This document shows positions 36,241 through 45,279 of a stretch of DNA of 64,000 bases, one piece after another. Origin of the DNA: Polynucleobacter sp. 30F-ANTBAC (GTDB lineage: Bacteria > Pseudomonadota > Gammaproteobacteria > Burkholderiales > Burkholderiaceae); the NCBI RefSeq assembly GCF_018882385.1, contig NZ_JACVON010000001.1:914942-978941 (forward strand), given 5' to 3'. The notes under the pieces were generated by a model. The model saw nothing but the letters and a program-made list of their open reading frames with translations, ran no database searches and had not been told where the DNA came from. The translations under genes were made by a program, and so were the position numbers. How positions within the stretch are numbered: position 1 is the first letter of the stretch; each line of letters opens with the position of its first letter.

Positions 36241-36690
36241 CTATGCATCTTTCGTGCCAGATCCTCCTTTATGCCTTGCAGAGTAGCTATCATCAAGCTC
36301 TGAGCGCTCAATAGCTAGCTGTCTTGCTACAACTTCAGCCTGCTTCCTTGCCAGAACCTTTTGGATACCCTGAGCTCTTAATTTAGCCTCCATGGCCTGC
36401 TGTTTGGCCTGCTGGGTGGCGTAACTAAGACCGTCAATTTGCTGTTGCTGCTCTTGTGCGCCAGCAGTCAACTTATTTCTAAAGGATGTTGAGTCTTGTA
36501 AATAGGCAACCGATGTGCCTTTTTTTGCCGTTTCAACCATCTGCTGCTCATATTCTTGAACATAATTGCTAATTTGCTGATTAAAGTCCTCAGCCTGTCG
36601 CAACTGAGCGTTATGTTTTTTAAACTGGCTCACAGTTTGTTCTTCACGAATTTTTGCAATTCGATGCAATAACTTTAAAGCATTACTCAT
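36241..36690 (-). CDS. fliJ: Flagellar export chaperone FliJ
   Basis: Small coiled-coil stalk protein that couples the FliI ATPase to FlhA. The 149 residues are almost entirely helical and rich in Gln, Glu and Lys, as in the family. Overlaps fliI by 4 bp (ATGA). Confidence 0.92.
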   Translation of the reverse strand: MSNALKLLHRIAKIREEQTVSQFKKHNAQLRQAEDFNQQISNYVQEYEQQMVETAKKGTSVAYLQDSTSFRNKLTAGAQEQQQQIDGLSYATQQAKQQAMEAKLRAQGIQKVLARKQAEVVARQLAIERSELDDSYSARHKGGSGTKDA

Positions 36691-38069
36691 TGAGATTCTC
36701 CAGCTATCTCAAGCAGTAATCTTGCTGATTCTTCAAAGTTAAATACGTTTCCAGCGTCTTGCTGTAAAAAAGCTTGAATTTTGGGCCATAACCTAATCGC
36801 AACATCAAAGTCAGGATCAGTGCCAGGCGCATAAGCACCCATTGTCAAAAGATCTCGCCCACGCATATAGCGGCTATAAAGCTGCTTCACTCGTCTTGCC
36901 GCCTGCAAATGCTTTTCATCAACGACACGGGGCATCACCCTGGATATTGATTTTTCAATGTCAATGGCAGGATAGTGACCGCTATCAGCTAATTCTCTGG
37001 ATAAGAAAAAATGGCCATCCAAAATACCCCTTGCGGTATCCGCAACGGGATCATTAATATCATCGGCCTCTAACAAAACTGTATAAAAGGCTGTTATTGA
37101 TCCGTCAGGATTTGCCCCATTTCCAACCTTTTCCACCAGTTCTGGCATCTTTGCAAAAACACTGGGTGGATAACCTCTTGAAACTGGCGACTCCCCCAAG
37201 CTCAAACCTATCTCACGCTGCGCCATAGCAAAGCGAGTCAAGGAGTCCACAATTAAGACCACATGTTTACCTTGATCCCTGAACCAAGTGGCAATGTCAG
37301 TGGCATACCAAGCGCCCTTTGAGCGAGCTAAAGGAGATGAGTCAGCTGGAGCAGCTACCACCACAGCTCGCTTGAGCGCCTCTTCGCCTAGGATATCGTC
37401 GACAAACTCTCGAACCTCTCGACCACGCTCACCAACCAAGCCAATCACAATAACGTCTGCGACGCAATTACGAGATAACATCCCCAGCATCACGCTTTTA
37501 CCTACACCTGAGCCTGCAAAAATACCTAATCGCTGGCCTCGCCCGACCGTTAACATTGCATTAACAGAACGTATTCCTGAATCTAGTGGTTCATGGATAG
37601 GCGTTCTTAAAAGGGGATTGATACTTTTAGTTGGGGAGTTTGTGGCTTTTGTTTCCCCGCCACCTTTTCCATCCAAAGGTCGCCCAAAACCATCAACAAT
37701 TCGCCCCAATAATTCCTCACCAATTGCCAAGGGCTCAATGGATGATCGGACGACATAACCATTTGAAGTTTTATAGGGTGTATTGGCTGGATAAACGAGA
37801 GCGCCAGGCGTTACTCCATCCATGGAATCAATGGCCATCAAATAGGTAGTGCCACCATTAAACCCAATGCACTCCGCATCAATGATGGTTGAGCTTGATC
37901 CTGAAATAATGCACGCTCCCGCACCTAACGGCAATGGCAAACCTTCCACTTCCAAAACCAAACCTGAAACCCTCTTCAAGCGTCCTTCTCGAATGGATTT
38001 TGGAACAGTTTGTAAATGATTTCTAACGCTCTGCAATCTAGCATTAACTTGAGCTGGAAGAATGGTCAT
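36687..38069 (-). CDS. fliI: Flagellum-specific ATPase FliI
   Basis: Hexameric ATPase of the export apparatus, related to the F1 beta subunit. Walker A GIFAGSGVGKS (about 180), Walker B VVLIVDSLTRFA and the PGTDPDFD segment near the C-terminus are clear in ~460 residues. I chose the ATG at 38069 with GAGG seven bases upstream; a GTG two codons earlier is possible. Confidence 0.97.
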   Translation of the reverse strand: MTILPAQVNARLQSVRNHLQTVPKSIREGRLKRVSGLVLEVEGLPLPLGAGACIISGSSSTIIDAECIGFNGGTTYLMAIDSMDGVTPGALVYPANTPYKTSNGYVVRSSIEPLAIGEELLGRIVDGFGRPLDGKGGGETKATNSPTKSINPLLRTPIHEPLDSGIRSVNAMLTVGRGQRLGIFAGSGVGKSVMLGMLSRNCVADVIVIGLVGERGREVREFVDDILGEEALKRAVVVAAPADSSPLARSKGAWYATDIATWFRDQGKHVVLIVDSLTRFAMAQREIGLSLGESPVSRGYPPSVFAKMPELVEKVGNGANPDGSITAFYTVLLEADDINDPVADTARGILDGHFFLSRELADSGHYPAIDIEKSISRVMPRVVDEKHLQAARRVKQLYSRYMRGRDLLTMGAYAPGTDPDFDVAIRLWPKIQAFLQQDAGNVFNFEESARLLLEIAGESQ

Positions 38070-38078
38070 CGTCACACC

Positions 38079-38777
38079 TCAGTTATCTTCAGCTACTTTT
38101 CTATCTTGAGAAAGGCCCAATGCAGTTCTAATAATTGCTAAACGTGCTTCATAACCAATATCAATCTTAGCGCCACCCAACTCTACGTAGGCATGACCAC
38201 TAGGAACCTCTGAGTCCAACAAAATAGTACAAACAAAAGGTAACCCAGGATCCTCAACCATTTTCTTCCAAACCTGAACCTCTTCCGCGCGAATTCTTAA
38301 GAAAAGGTTTTCTCCAGGACGAGGTAAGCGCATGAGAGCTTCTTGAACGGCAGCAACAAATGGCCCACGCTCCATTGACTCTTTACCGGCAATACGAATT
38401 GCTATGTCATAGGCGAGCTCATTCAAAGGTGCTGAAATAGCTTCAGGCATTCCTTTAAGTGCAGATAAAATTTCGTTTAACGCTGTACTAAGAGACTTAA
38501 TTTCTTGAGAAGCGTCGTCATAAGCCTGCTGATAACCAGCCCGCGCTCCAGCCTCAGTTCCTTGCTGGCGCCCTGACTCCAAACCCTTAGACAAACCTTC
38601 CTGGTACCCCTTCTCATGAGCTTCTTGGTAGGCAGCATTCCGAATAGCCTCAATTTCTTCAACCGAGGGTAGCGGCACTACTGGGGTTTTGAGCTCAGCC
38701 GGGGATAGCGATACATCAGCCGATGAAGAAAAGGCTGGCTTAGGATCAAACGATGGAGGCTCCCATTTAATAACCAT
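38079..38777 (-). CDS. fliH: Flagellar export regulator FliH
   Basis: Cytoplasmic stator of the FliI ATPase. The 232 residues have the glycine-repeat helix (EKGYQEGLSKGLESGRQQG, about 55-75) and a C-terminal FliH/V-ATPase E-like domain (LAYDIAIRIAGKE). Ten bases after fliG. Confidence 0.95.
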   Translation of the reverse strand: MVIKWEPPSFDPKPAFSSSADVSLSPAELKTPVVPLPSVEEIEAIRNAAYQEAHEKGYQEGLSKGLESGRQQGTEAGARAGYQQAYDDASQEIKSLSTALNEILSALKGMPEAISAPLNELAYDIAIRIAGKESMERGPFVAAVQEALMRLPRPGENLFLRIRAEEVQVWKKMVEDPGLPFVCTILLDSEVPSGHAYVELGGAKIDIGYEARLAIIRTALGLSQDRKVAEDN

Positions 38778-38786
38778 GAGAAATCT

Positions 38787-39914
38787 TTACGACAAACTTC
38801 CGAATTGATTAACTCGCTCTAGAACAATTTTTTGATCGCTAGCCATTTTTCTAGCCAATTTAATCATTTCTTTTTGCTGTAACTCGACGTCAATCACCTT
38901 GACCGGTGGCATGACATCCAGTTCATCGCGAATGCGTTCAGCATTTCGACGCGTCATGTTTTTAAATATCTTTTCACGCAACTTAGGACTTGCGCCCTTT
39001 AATGAAATGATGATGACATCTTGTGGGATTTCTTGGAGAAGTAGCTGCATTGAGCGATCATCAACTCCTAAGAAGTCTTCAAAGATAAACATCTTTTCAG
39101 CGATGGAGTCTGCTAGCTCACTATCGTAAGTACGAATACCGTCAAGCGCTCTCTGATCCATTTGACCAGTCATTAAATTAAGAATTTCTGCTGTAGGAAC
39201 AATGCCACCCAAACCTGAATTTACATTCTTAGACTCAGGCCCAACAGATTGCTGCATGACTTCATTTAACTCTTGTAAAGCTGATGGATCAACTTTATCC
39301 AATAAGGCCACGCGAAGCATTAACTCATTACGCTGATCTTCTGGGAAGAGAGCTGCCAAAGCTGACGCCTGACCCGGCTCGAGAAATGTCAATAAGGTCG
39401 CAATAATTTGTGGGTGCTCATCTTTAATGATGTCATAGATCGTCTGAGGTTGTACTAAAGAAAGCGCTTCAATACCGTCCAAATTAACGGATGAACCTAA
39501 GCGACCCAACAAATCAGCAGCACCACCAGCACCAAGAACACGCTTCAGCATGTTTTGCATAAACGCTTCGGTATCCAATGAAATTTGTGCATGATTGAAA
39601 GTTAAATCTTTAAATTCACGCAAAACATTGATAACCACATCTCTATCAAGAGCTCTGATAGATGCCATCTTAGCGGACAGATGTTGAACTTCAAATGGTG
39701 TTAACTGGCGCAAAACTTCAGCGGCAATTTCAGGACCAACAGTCAACAGAATAGTTGCGACCTTAGCAGAGCCATCAACCTCTTTTACACCCATGATTGC
39801 CGAAACCTTGGATGCATCTGATTCCTTCATCCCTTGCTTAACGGCATCGCTCAACGAAATTTTTTCAGCGGGATTAATGCTTGCGCTATAGGTTTCATCC
39901 ATTGGCAACTCCAT
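38787..39914 (-). CDS. fliG: Flagellar motor switch protein FliG
   Basis: Rotor protein that meets MotA. The 375 residues have an extended N-terminus (about 45 residues before VDGSAKVATILLTVG), the EHPQIIATLL motif in the middle domain and the C-terminal torque helix region (MFIFEDFLGVDDRSMQLLL). The ATG overlaps the fliF stop (TAATG). The N-terminal extension is unusual, and an internal start is possible. Confidence 0.95.
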   Translation of the reverse strand: MELPMDETYSASINPAEKISLSDAVKQGMKESDASKVSAIMGVKEVDGSAKVATILLTVGPEIAAEVLRQLTPFEVQHLSAKMASIRALDRDVVINVLREFKDLTFNHAQISLDTEAFMQNMLKRVLGAGGAADLLGRLGSSVNLDGIEALSLVQPQTIYDIIKDEHPQIIATLLTFLEPGQASALAALFPEDQRNELMLRVALLDKVDPSALQELNEVMQQSVGPESKNVNSGLGGIVPTAEILNLMTGQMDQRALDGIRTYDSELADSIAEKMFIFEDFLGVDDRSMQLLLQEIPQDVIIISLKGASPKLREKIFKNMTRRNAERIRDELDVMPPVKVIDVELQQKEMIKLARKMASDQKIVLERVNQFGSLS

Positions 39915-41866
39915 TAGACACCCCCTCTTGTTACCGCATCATCTAAATCATCAGGAAACTTTTTCTCTTGCTCTTTAAGAGATACCCAATTTTTAAATAA
40001 CAAGGCTACGACCTGCGGATCATTTTTAACAAAGTTAGTGGTGTATGCCATTAACTCCTCATACTCTTGACGAATAGATTCTTCTCGACGAATTTTTTCT
40101 TCTTCAACAAATTTTCTTTCATCCTCTTCGCGCATCCGTTCTTCTTGTTGCGCCAACATTCTATTTTCTCGTTCACGCTGTATTTCAAGCATTCTTTGAT
40201 CACGAACGCTAGGATCAAGAGCAGCCATCTCGGCCTTTACCTTTTCATCAAACTCATCGGCAATATTCACACGCGGAGGAATTGGCTCGGCTGCCTTTTT
40301 TGGAGAAATTAAAGTTCTAACAATCGTTAAGTAAACCATTATTAGAGCTGCTGCTAGCAAACCAAATTTTGTTAACTCTTTTATCAGATCAATAACGCCA
40401 GCTTCCTTATAAAAAGGAACGACTTCAACTGGCTCAGATGAAAACGGTATGTTGGCAACGCTAACGGTATCACCTCGGCGCTCCACATAACCCACCGCAT
40501 CCTTGACTAAACTATTGATCTGTTGAAGCTCTTCTGCGGTATATGCAACCGGAGGAGTCATTTGCCCATCTTTGACGATGCCTGGCTTGTAATTAACAAC
40601 GACCGCTGCCGAAACTCTTCTTAATTGACCCTTATTGGCCTTGAGATACTCAATCGCTTTATCAACCTCGTAATTAACAGTACTCTCACGACGATTAGAA
40701 CTATTTTCTGCCGTACTCTTTCCGGGTGAAGCTAACTGACGAGCATCATTATCATTTGCCAATGGTCCACCAAGAGGTGCCAAGGGTTGAGCTGGGGGCT
40801 GATTTGTTAACGCACCTGGTACCGCTCCATTTGCAACCTGCTGCCCGGAAGACTCTAGATTTTGCTGACTTCTAACGGATGATTGGTTAGGCGCTGAATT
40901 TTTACCATAGATCTCTTCTGTACGAGTGCGCTCGTCAAAATTCATATCTATTGTTACTTGCGCACGAATATTTTCTCGTCCCGCTACTGGCTCAAGTATG
41001 GTTGCCACTCTCTTAGATAAAGCACTTTCAAGCTCAGCAACATATTTAAGTTGTGACGAATCCAACCCCGCATTGCGTTGAGGATTCGGTGCCAACATAT
41101 TGCCTTCTTGGTCAACAATTGTGACATCTTGGGCTGACATTTTTGGCACAGAGGAACTAATTAAATGCGTGATCGCAATGACTTGTTGAGGATCCATAAA
41201 GCGACCGGGATACATCGTCAATACAACTGATGCAGTTGGCTTCTCTTGCTCTCTAACAAAAGCTGATTGCTTTGGAACTGCTAAATGTACTCTGGCAGTT
41301 TTTACTTGAGCAACAGAGCTAATACTTTTAGCTAACTCACCCTCTAAGCCTCGCTGGTAATTGACTTGCTCAACAAATTGACTTGTTCCTAACTTTTGAT
41401 TTTCCAAAAGTTCAAAGCCAACAAATCCAGATTTAGGTAAGCCTTGACCAGCCAACTTTAAACGTGTTTCATGAACAACACGTTCAGGCACCATCAAAGC
41501 ACCGCCGCCCTCCGTAAATTTATAGGGCACATTCATTTGCTGCAGGGAAGCAACAATGGCAGAACCGTCTCGGTCATTTAGATTTGAAAATAAAACTTTG
41601 TAATCGTTTTTATTTTCGCCAGAGGAGGCTAAACCAACTACCACCGCAAGGAGAAATAAAACTGCTGCACCGAGGCCTAATTTTTGACGTAAATTTAGGG
41701 CCTCAAATCTTGATTTAATTTGAGTAAAAGGACTATCAGAATTATTTGTATTTTTTTGATTTGTCATAGCTGAGGTGGCCCCATTTTGAGGACTAGAAGA
41801 TCCTATTTTTAGAAAAGCGGCATCCTTTTCTGGATCTGGTAACTTGGGCTCTATTTTGTCGCTCAA
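39914..41866 (-). CDS. fliF: MS-ring protein FliF
   Basis: Inner membrane base of the flagellum. Two membrane helices (about 62-80 and 490-510) enclose the periplasmic ring-building domains (YKVLFSNLNDRDGSAIVASL, ARVHLAVPK). The C-terminal tail (FVKNDPQVVALLFKNW) is the FliG-binding part. The given start is a TTG; an ATG at 41767 would remove 33 residues from a disordered N-terminal tail, so the exact start is open. At 650 residues it is longer than usual, mainly in the N-tail and the cytoplasmic Glu/Arg-rich coil (about 540-610). Confidence 0.94.
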   Translation of the reverse strand: MSDKIEPKLPDPEKDAAFLKIGSSSPQNGATSAMTNQKNTNNSDSPFTQIKSRFEALNLRQKLGLGAAVLFLLAVVVGLASSGENKNDYKVLFSNLNDRDGSAIVASLQQMNVPYKFTEGGGALMVPERVVHETRLKLAGQGLPKSGFVGFELLENQKLGTSQFVEQVNYQRGLEGELAKSISSVAQVKTARVHLAVPKQSAFVREQEKPTASVVLTMYPGRFMDPQQVIAITHLISSSVPKMSAQDVTIVDQEGNMLAPNPQRNAGLDSSQLKYVAELESALSKRVATILEPVAGRENIRAQVTIDMNFDERTRTEEIYGKNSAPNQSSVRSQQNLESSGQQVANGAVPGALTNQPPAQPLAPLGGPLANDNDARQLASPGKSTAENSSNRRESTVNYEVDKAIEYLKANKGQLRRVSAAVVVNYKPGIVKDGQMTPPVAYTAEELQQINSLVKDAVGYVERRGDTVSVANIPFSSEPVEVVPFYKEAGVIDLIKELTKFGLLAAALIMVYLTIVRTLISPKKAAEPIPPRVNIADEFDEKVKAEMAALDPSVRDQRMLEIQRERENRMLAQQEERMREEDERKFVEEEKIRREESIRQEYEELMAYTTNFVKNDPQVVALLFKNWVSLKEQEKKFPDDLDDAVTRGGV

Positions 41867-42016
41867 CTTTTACTTTTCTTATCTCTAATTATTTGAGTTA
41901 AATGCTGTTTCTTACAAAAAAGATATATATATCTTTAATATGAAATATGATATTACTTTCTTGCACATGATTGTATATAGTTTTTATACAAAACTTTCCT
42001 TTTAAATCAATCAATA
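41867..42016. promoter_or_regulatory. Divergent fliF / fleS control region with two palindromes
   Basis: AT-rich 150-bp gap containing a perfect 18-bp palindrome (AAAGATATATATATCTTT, 41919-41936) and an inverted repeat TTGTATA-N7-TATACAA (41971-41991). No sigma-54 or sigma-28 element was found for either direction. These are candidate operators for whatever regulator starts the flagellar cascade. Confidence 0.45.
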
Positions 42017-43138
42017 ATGTCAACCGGCTCTTCCCAAACACCCAATATTGCTATTGCCCAAGACTTGGAAGCAGCCTTTGCTCTCTTTGTTGACGCCTCA
42101 AAAGCTCTTGAAGAACAACAATTAGCATTACAGAGTCAAATTAGCCAATTAAGCCAAGAATTAGTTGAAGTTAATGGGCGTTTAAGTAGCCTTCTAAACG
42201 CCTTACCAGCAGGAGTAATTCTTGTTGAAAATCAGATAGTTATAGATTTTAACCCTGCAGCTATTCAATTGATCCCAGATCTTAAAAAAGGTTCTTTTTG
42301 GAATATTCCCAAAAGTTGGAAAAGCTCGACCACAGTAGGTGAATACCATCAAAAACATGGTCAAACTGAGCAAATCTTGCAAGTTCATCAAATTGATAGC
42401 AGTGTCCGTAGCGTCATTCAAATCCAAGACATCACCGCATCCATTTCAAGTCATGCTGAACGAGAACGTGTCAATCGTTTAGCCGCCATGGGCAAAATGA
42501 GCGCTGGAATTGCACACCAATTAAGAACTCCTCTCTCTACCGCATTACTTTATGCATCTCACTTATCAGATGAAAAGGTCGGAGATGATCAAAAACGGCT
42601 TTTTGCTGATCGCTTAAAAAAACAGCTAATGAATCTGGAAAAGTTAGCGGGCAACATGCTGCTTTTCTTACGCCAACGCCCTCAACAAATGACCAATTCT
42701 CCTTTGGACGACCTTATTGATGAGGCCTGCCAAGCGATTCAAGCCATTTGTGATGAGCGTCAAATCGGTCTAAATCTTAGCCTTCAAAGCTCTGGCAGTG
42801 TTGTCAATGTAGAAAAACAGTCTATTGTTAGCGCTTTAATTGCCATATTAGAAAATGCCTTACAAGTAACCCAATCTGGTCAAAGTATTGCTGTAACAAC
42901 CATCGCCCTTCAAGGCAGAGTGCAAATCATGATTGATGATCAAGGTCCAGGGATTGCTGCAGACATGATGGATACTTTGTTTGAACCATTCTCTACCAGC
43001 CGTATAACCGGGACAGGATTGGGCTTATCGATTGCAAGAAATGCCATTGATAGTCATCGCGGTGAAATCTTAGTCAGCAACCGTGAGGGTGGCGGAGCTA
43101 GATTTACGATTATCTTACCTTCACTGATTGAGCTATAA
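42017..43138 (+). CDS. fleS: Soluble sensor histidine kinase, FleS/FlrB type
   Basis: Two-component kinase expected to phosphorylate FleR next to it. The 373 residues lack membrane segments: an N-terminal helix, a PAS-like domain (about 55-140), a HisKA box with the phospho-accepting His in AGIAHQLRTPLSTALL and a HATPase domain (IDDQGPGIAADMM ... GTGLGLSIARN). The same order fleS-fleR-fliE-fliF is known in Pseudomonas, although here fliF points the other way. The signal sensed is unknown. Confidence 0.88.
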   Translation: MSTGSSQTPNIAIAQDLEAAFALFVDASKALEEQQLALQSQISQLSQELVEVNGRLSSLLNALPAGVILVENQIVIDFNPAAIQLIPDLKKGSFWNIPKSWKSSTTVGEYHQKHGQTEQILQVHQIDSSVRSVIQIQDITASISSHAERERVNRLAAMGKMSAGIAHQLRTPLSTALLYASHLSDEKVGDDQKRLFADRLKKQLMNLEKLAGNMLLFLRQRPQQMTNSPLDDLIDEACQAIQAICDERQIGLNLSLQSSGSVVNVEKQSIVSALIAILENALQVTQSGQSIAVTTIALQGRVQIMIDDQGPGIAADMMDTLFEPFSTSRITGTGLGLSIARNAIDSHRGEILVSNREGGGARFTIILPSLIEL

Positions 43139-43173
43139 ATCTCTGTCACCCATTAAAAGATCTCAAGAAACCT

Positions 43174-44547
43174 ATGTCTAAAAATCCTGTTCTACTTGTT
43201 GAAGATGATGATGACCTTCGTGAGGCCATCAGCATTACTTTATCCCTAAAAGGGATTGACTACAGGATCTATGAGCGTGCTGAGCTAGCCCTTGCCCAGA
43301 TACATCCAGGTTATGAAGGGGTCTTAATCACGGACTTTAGGCTGCCAGGTATGAATGGCATCGAACTTCTTAAAGAGACATTAAAAATTTGCCCTGACAT
43401 GCCTGTTGTTGTTATGACCGCTTATGCCGATGCAAAGCTTGCAGTTGAGGCATTGAAATCGGGTGCCAGAGATTTTTTAATAAAACCATTCGTACCAGAG
43501 CAGTTAGTTGAGGTCATTGCTCGCTATCAAAAACAAGAAGTTACAGGGCAAGGGGCAAAATCCAATAATGTGGCGGAAATTATTGCCGCCGACCCGGCAA
43601 CACTTGCCGTTATGGCCCGTTGTGAAAGAGTTGGAAAAACCGACACCACAGCGCTACTGACAGGAGAATCAGGCGTCGGTAAAGATGTATTTGCTAGAAG
43701 AATCCATGATTTATCAAAACGAGCTGGCAAGCCCTATATTGCACTTAACTGTGCAGCCATTCCAGAAACTCTGCTGGAATCAACGCTATTTGGTCATGAA
43801 AAAGGCGCATTTACAGGTGCAACCAAGGCGCAACCAGGTAAATTTGAAATAGCCAATGGCGGCACACTATTTTTAGATGAAATTGGTGAAATGCCTCTAG
43901 AGCTCCAAGCCAAGCTACTCAGGGTTCTTCAAGACCATGTTGTTGAAAGGCTTGGCAGTAGAGAGTCGCTATCCTGTGATGTCAGAATCGTCGCCGCTAC
44001 CAACCAAGATCTTCAAGCCAGGGTTGCTGAAGGTCGATTCCGTGAAGATCTTTACTTCCGCTTGGCCGTTTTCCCAATCAAAATACCAAGTCTTAAGGAA
44101 AGAACCCAGGATATTTTGCCTTTAGCCGAAGCCTTTTTAAGGCGTTACAGCCATACGATGGGGCGCAGCGGGGTTGTTTTGAGCCCGGCAACCCAACAGG
44201 CGCTTCAAATATACCAATGGCCAGGAAACGTTCGAGAACTTGAGAATGCCATCCAGAGAGCTCTCCTTCTCTCAGATGATGATTTGATTGAACCAGAGCA
44301 TGTAGAGCTCGATTTACCAATAAATCAAGAATCTGGCACGAAATTTGCATATATTCAACAGCCTAGCCCTTCTTTGGCAACAGATACTCATGGCGATATC
44401 AACTCTTTAGAGAGAGAACATATCCTAAAAGTTCTGGCGCAAGTGGGGGGTAATCGCAAACAAGCTGTCGCAATCTTAGGGATTTCTGAAAGAGCCCTTC
44501 GATATAAGTTAAAAGCTTATCGCGAAGCGGGTTTTGAATTTATTTAA
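43174..44547 (+). CDS. fleR: Sigma-54-dependent flagellar response regulator, FleR/FlrC type
   Basis: Enhancer-binding activator for RpoN promoters. The 457 residues comprise a receiver domain (about 1-125, phospho-acceptor Asp in [10 protein letters not shown]), an AAA+ domain with Walker A GESGVGKD, the sigma-54-contacting GAFTGA loop and the arginine finger region, and a C-terminal Fis-type helix-turn-helix ([20 protein letters not shown]). It follows fleS by 35 bp and precedes fliE by 20 bp. Its likely targets in this window are the -24/-12 promoters before flgB and fliD. Confidence 0.93.
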   Translation: MSKNPVLLVEDDDDLREAISITLSLKGIDYRIYERAELALAQIHPGYEGVLITDFRLPGMNGIELLKETLKICPDMPVVVMTAYADAKLAVEALKSGARDFLIKPFVPEQLVEVIARYQKQEVTGQGAKSNNVAEIIAADPATLAVMARCERVGKTDTTALLTGESGVGKDVFARRIHDLSKRAGKPYIALNCAAIPETLLESTLFGHEKGAFTGATKAQPGKFEIANGGTLFLDEIGEMPLELQAKLLRVLQDHVVERLGSRESLSCDVRIVAATNQDLQARVAEGRFREDLYFRLAVFPIKIPSLKERTQDILPLAEAFLRRYSHTMGRSGVVLSPATQQALQIYQWPGNVRELENAIQRALLLSDDDLIEPEHVELDLPINQESGTKFAYIQQPSPSLATDTHGDINSLEREHILKVLAQVGGNRKQAVAILGISERALRYKLKAYREAGFEFI

Positions 44548-44567
44548 ATTTGGAATATGATTAAGTT

Positions 44568-44900
44568 ATGAACATTGAAAAGATGAACGCCTTACTTGCC
44601 CAGATGCAAGCAATGCAACAAGCGACTTCGGGTCAGCCTGTTAGCAATTTGCCTTCTGTAGCAAGTGACTCCAATGGCGTTGACTTCAAAACTATTCTTA
44701 AAAATGCTGTTCAAGATGTGAGCAATGCTCAAAACTCAGCACAAGCAAAGGTGCAGGCTTTCTCAACTGGTGACTCCAATATGAGCCTTGAAGAAGTCAT
44801 GGTTTCATTACAGAAAGCAAACATTTCATTTCAAGGCATGTTAGCTGTTCGTAACCGTCTTGTTGACGCCTACAAAGAAGTTACCAACCTACAAGTTTAA
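44568..44900 (+). CDS. fliE: MS-ring/rod adaptor protein FliE
   Basis: Joins the MS ring to the rod. The 110 residues have the FliE C-terminal motif (MSLEEVMVSLQKANISFQGM ... VRNRLVDAYKEV). It is transcribed with fleSR and separated from fliF, which faces away. A strong bidirectional terminator follows. Confidence 0.95.
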   Translation: MNIEKMNALLAQMQAMQQATSGQPVSNLPSVASDSNGVDFKTILKNAVQDVSNAQNSAQAKVQAFSTGDSNMSLEEVMVSLQKANISFQGMLAVRNRLVDAYKEVTNLQV

Positions 44901-44940
44901 TAAGCTGGTGCTGCATCAGCAGCATCAAAAAATACATCCC

Positions 44941-44976
44941 AAAAAAAGCGCTTACAAGAGCGCTTTTTTATTTTTA
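44941..44976. terminator. Bidirectional terminator between fliE and the FlhB-like gene
   Basis: AGCGCT-TACAAG-AGCGCT (44947-44964) flanked by seven A on the left and a T-run on the right, giving a stem of up to 11 bp with a T-tract on both strands. Confidence 0.88.
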
Positions 44977-45279
44977 ACTATTGTTAATATCGTATTTGTC
45001 AGACAACTTTTCATCCACTTGATGAGCCCACGCCAAGACTTCTGCAACAGCAGCATACAGCTGAGGGGGTATCAATTCATTGAGTTTTAATTGCATCAAA
45101 AATTCAACTAACTCTGGCTCAACTCGAGTTGGAATACCAAGCTCTGCGGCTTTAGCCAATATAGCCTCGGCCACATAACCCTCACCTTGGCCAACAATAC
45201 GAGGGGCTAAAGCAGATTTTTCATAGGCAAGCGCCACTGCTTTTATTGGCTTACCCTGATTCATATCATCATGACTCAT
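44974..45279 (-). CDS. FlhB C-terminal domain homologue (FlhX/YlqH-like)
   Basis: A small cytoplasmic protein matching only the C-terminal domain of FlhB (KAVALAYEKSALAPRIVGQG ... LYAAVAEVLAWAHQVDEKL). It lacks the membrane part and the NPxH cleavage site, so it resembles the product of FlhB self-cleavage. I chose the ATG at 45279, which overlaps the upstream stop by 11 bp and has AGG six bases before it. Such paralogues (YlqH, FlhX) can partly replace the FlhB C-domain. It is paired with the FliK-like gene upstream, as YlqH is with YlqG in Bacillus. Confidence 0.85.
   Translation of the reverse strand: MSHDDMNQGKPIKAVALAYEKSALAPRIVGQGEGYVAEAILAKAAELGIPTRVEPELVEFLMQLKLNELIPPQLYAAVAEVLAWAHQVDEKLSDKYDINNS

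Noticed and set aside
37288-37758. Plus-strand open frame of 156 codons within fliI
   Set aside because: Antisense to conserved ATPase motifs, biased composition; shadow frame.
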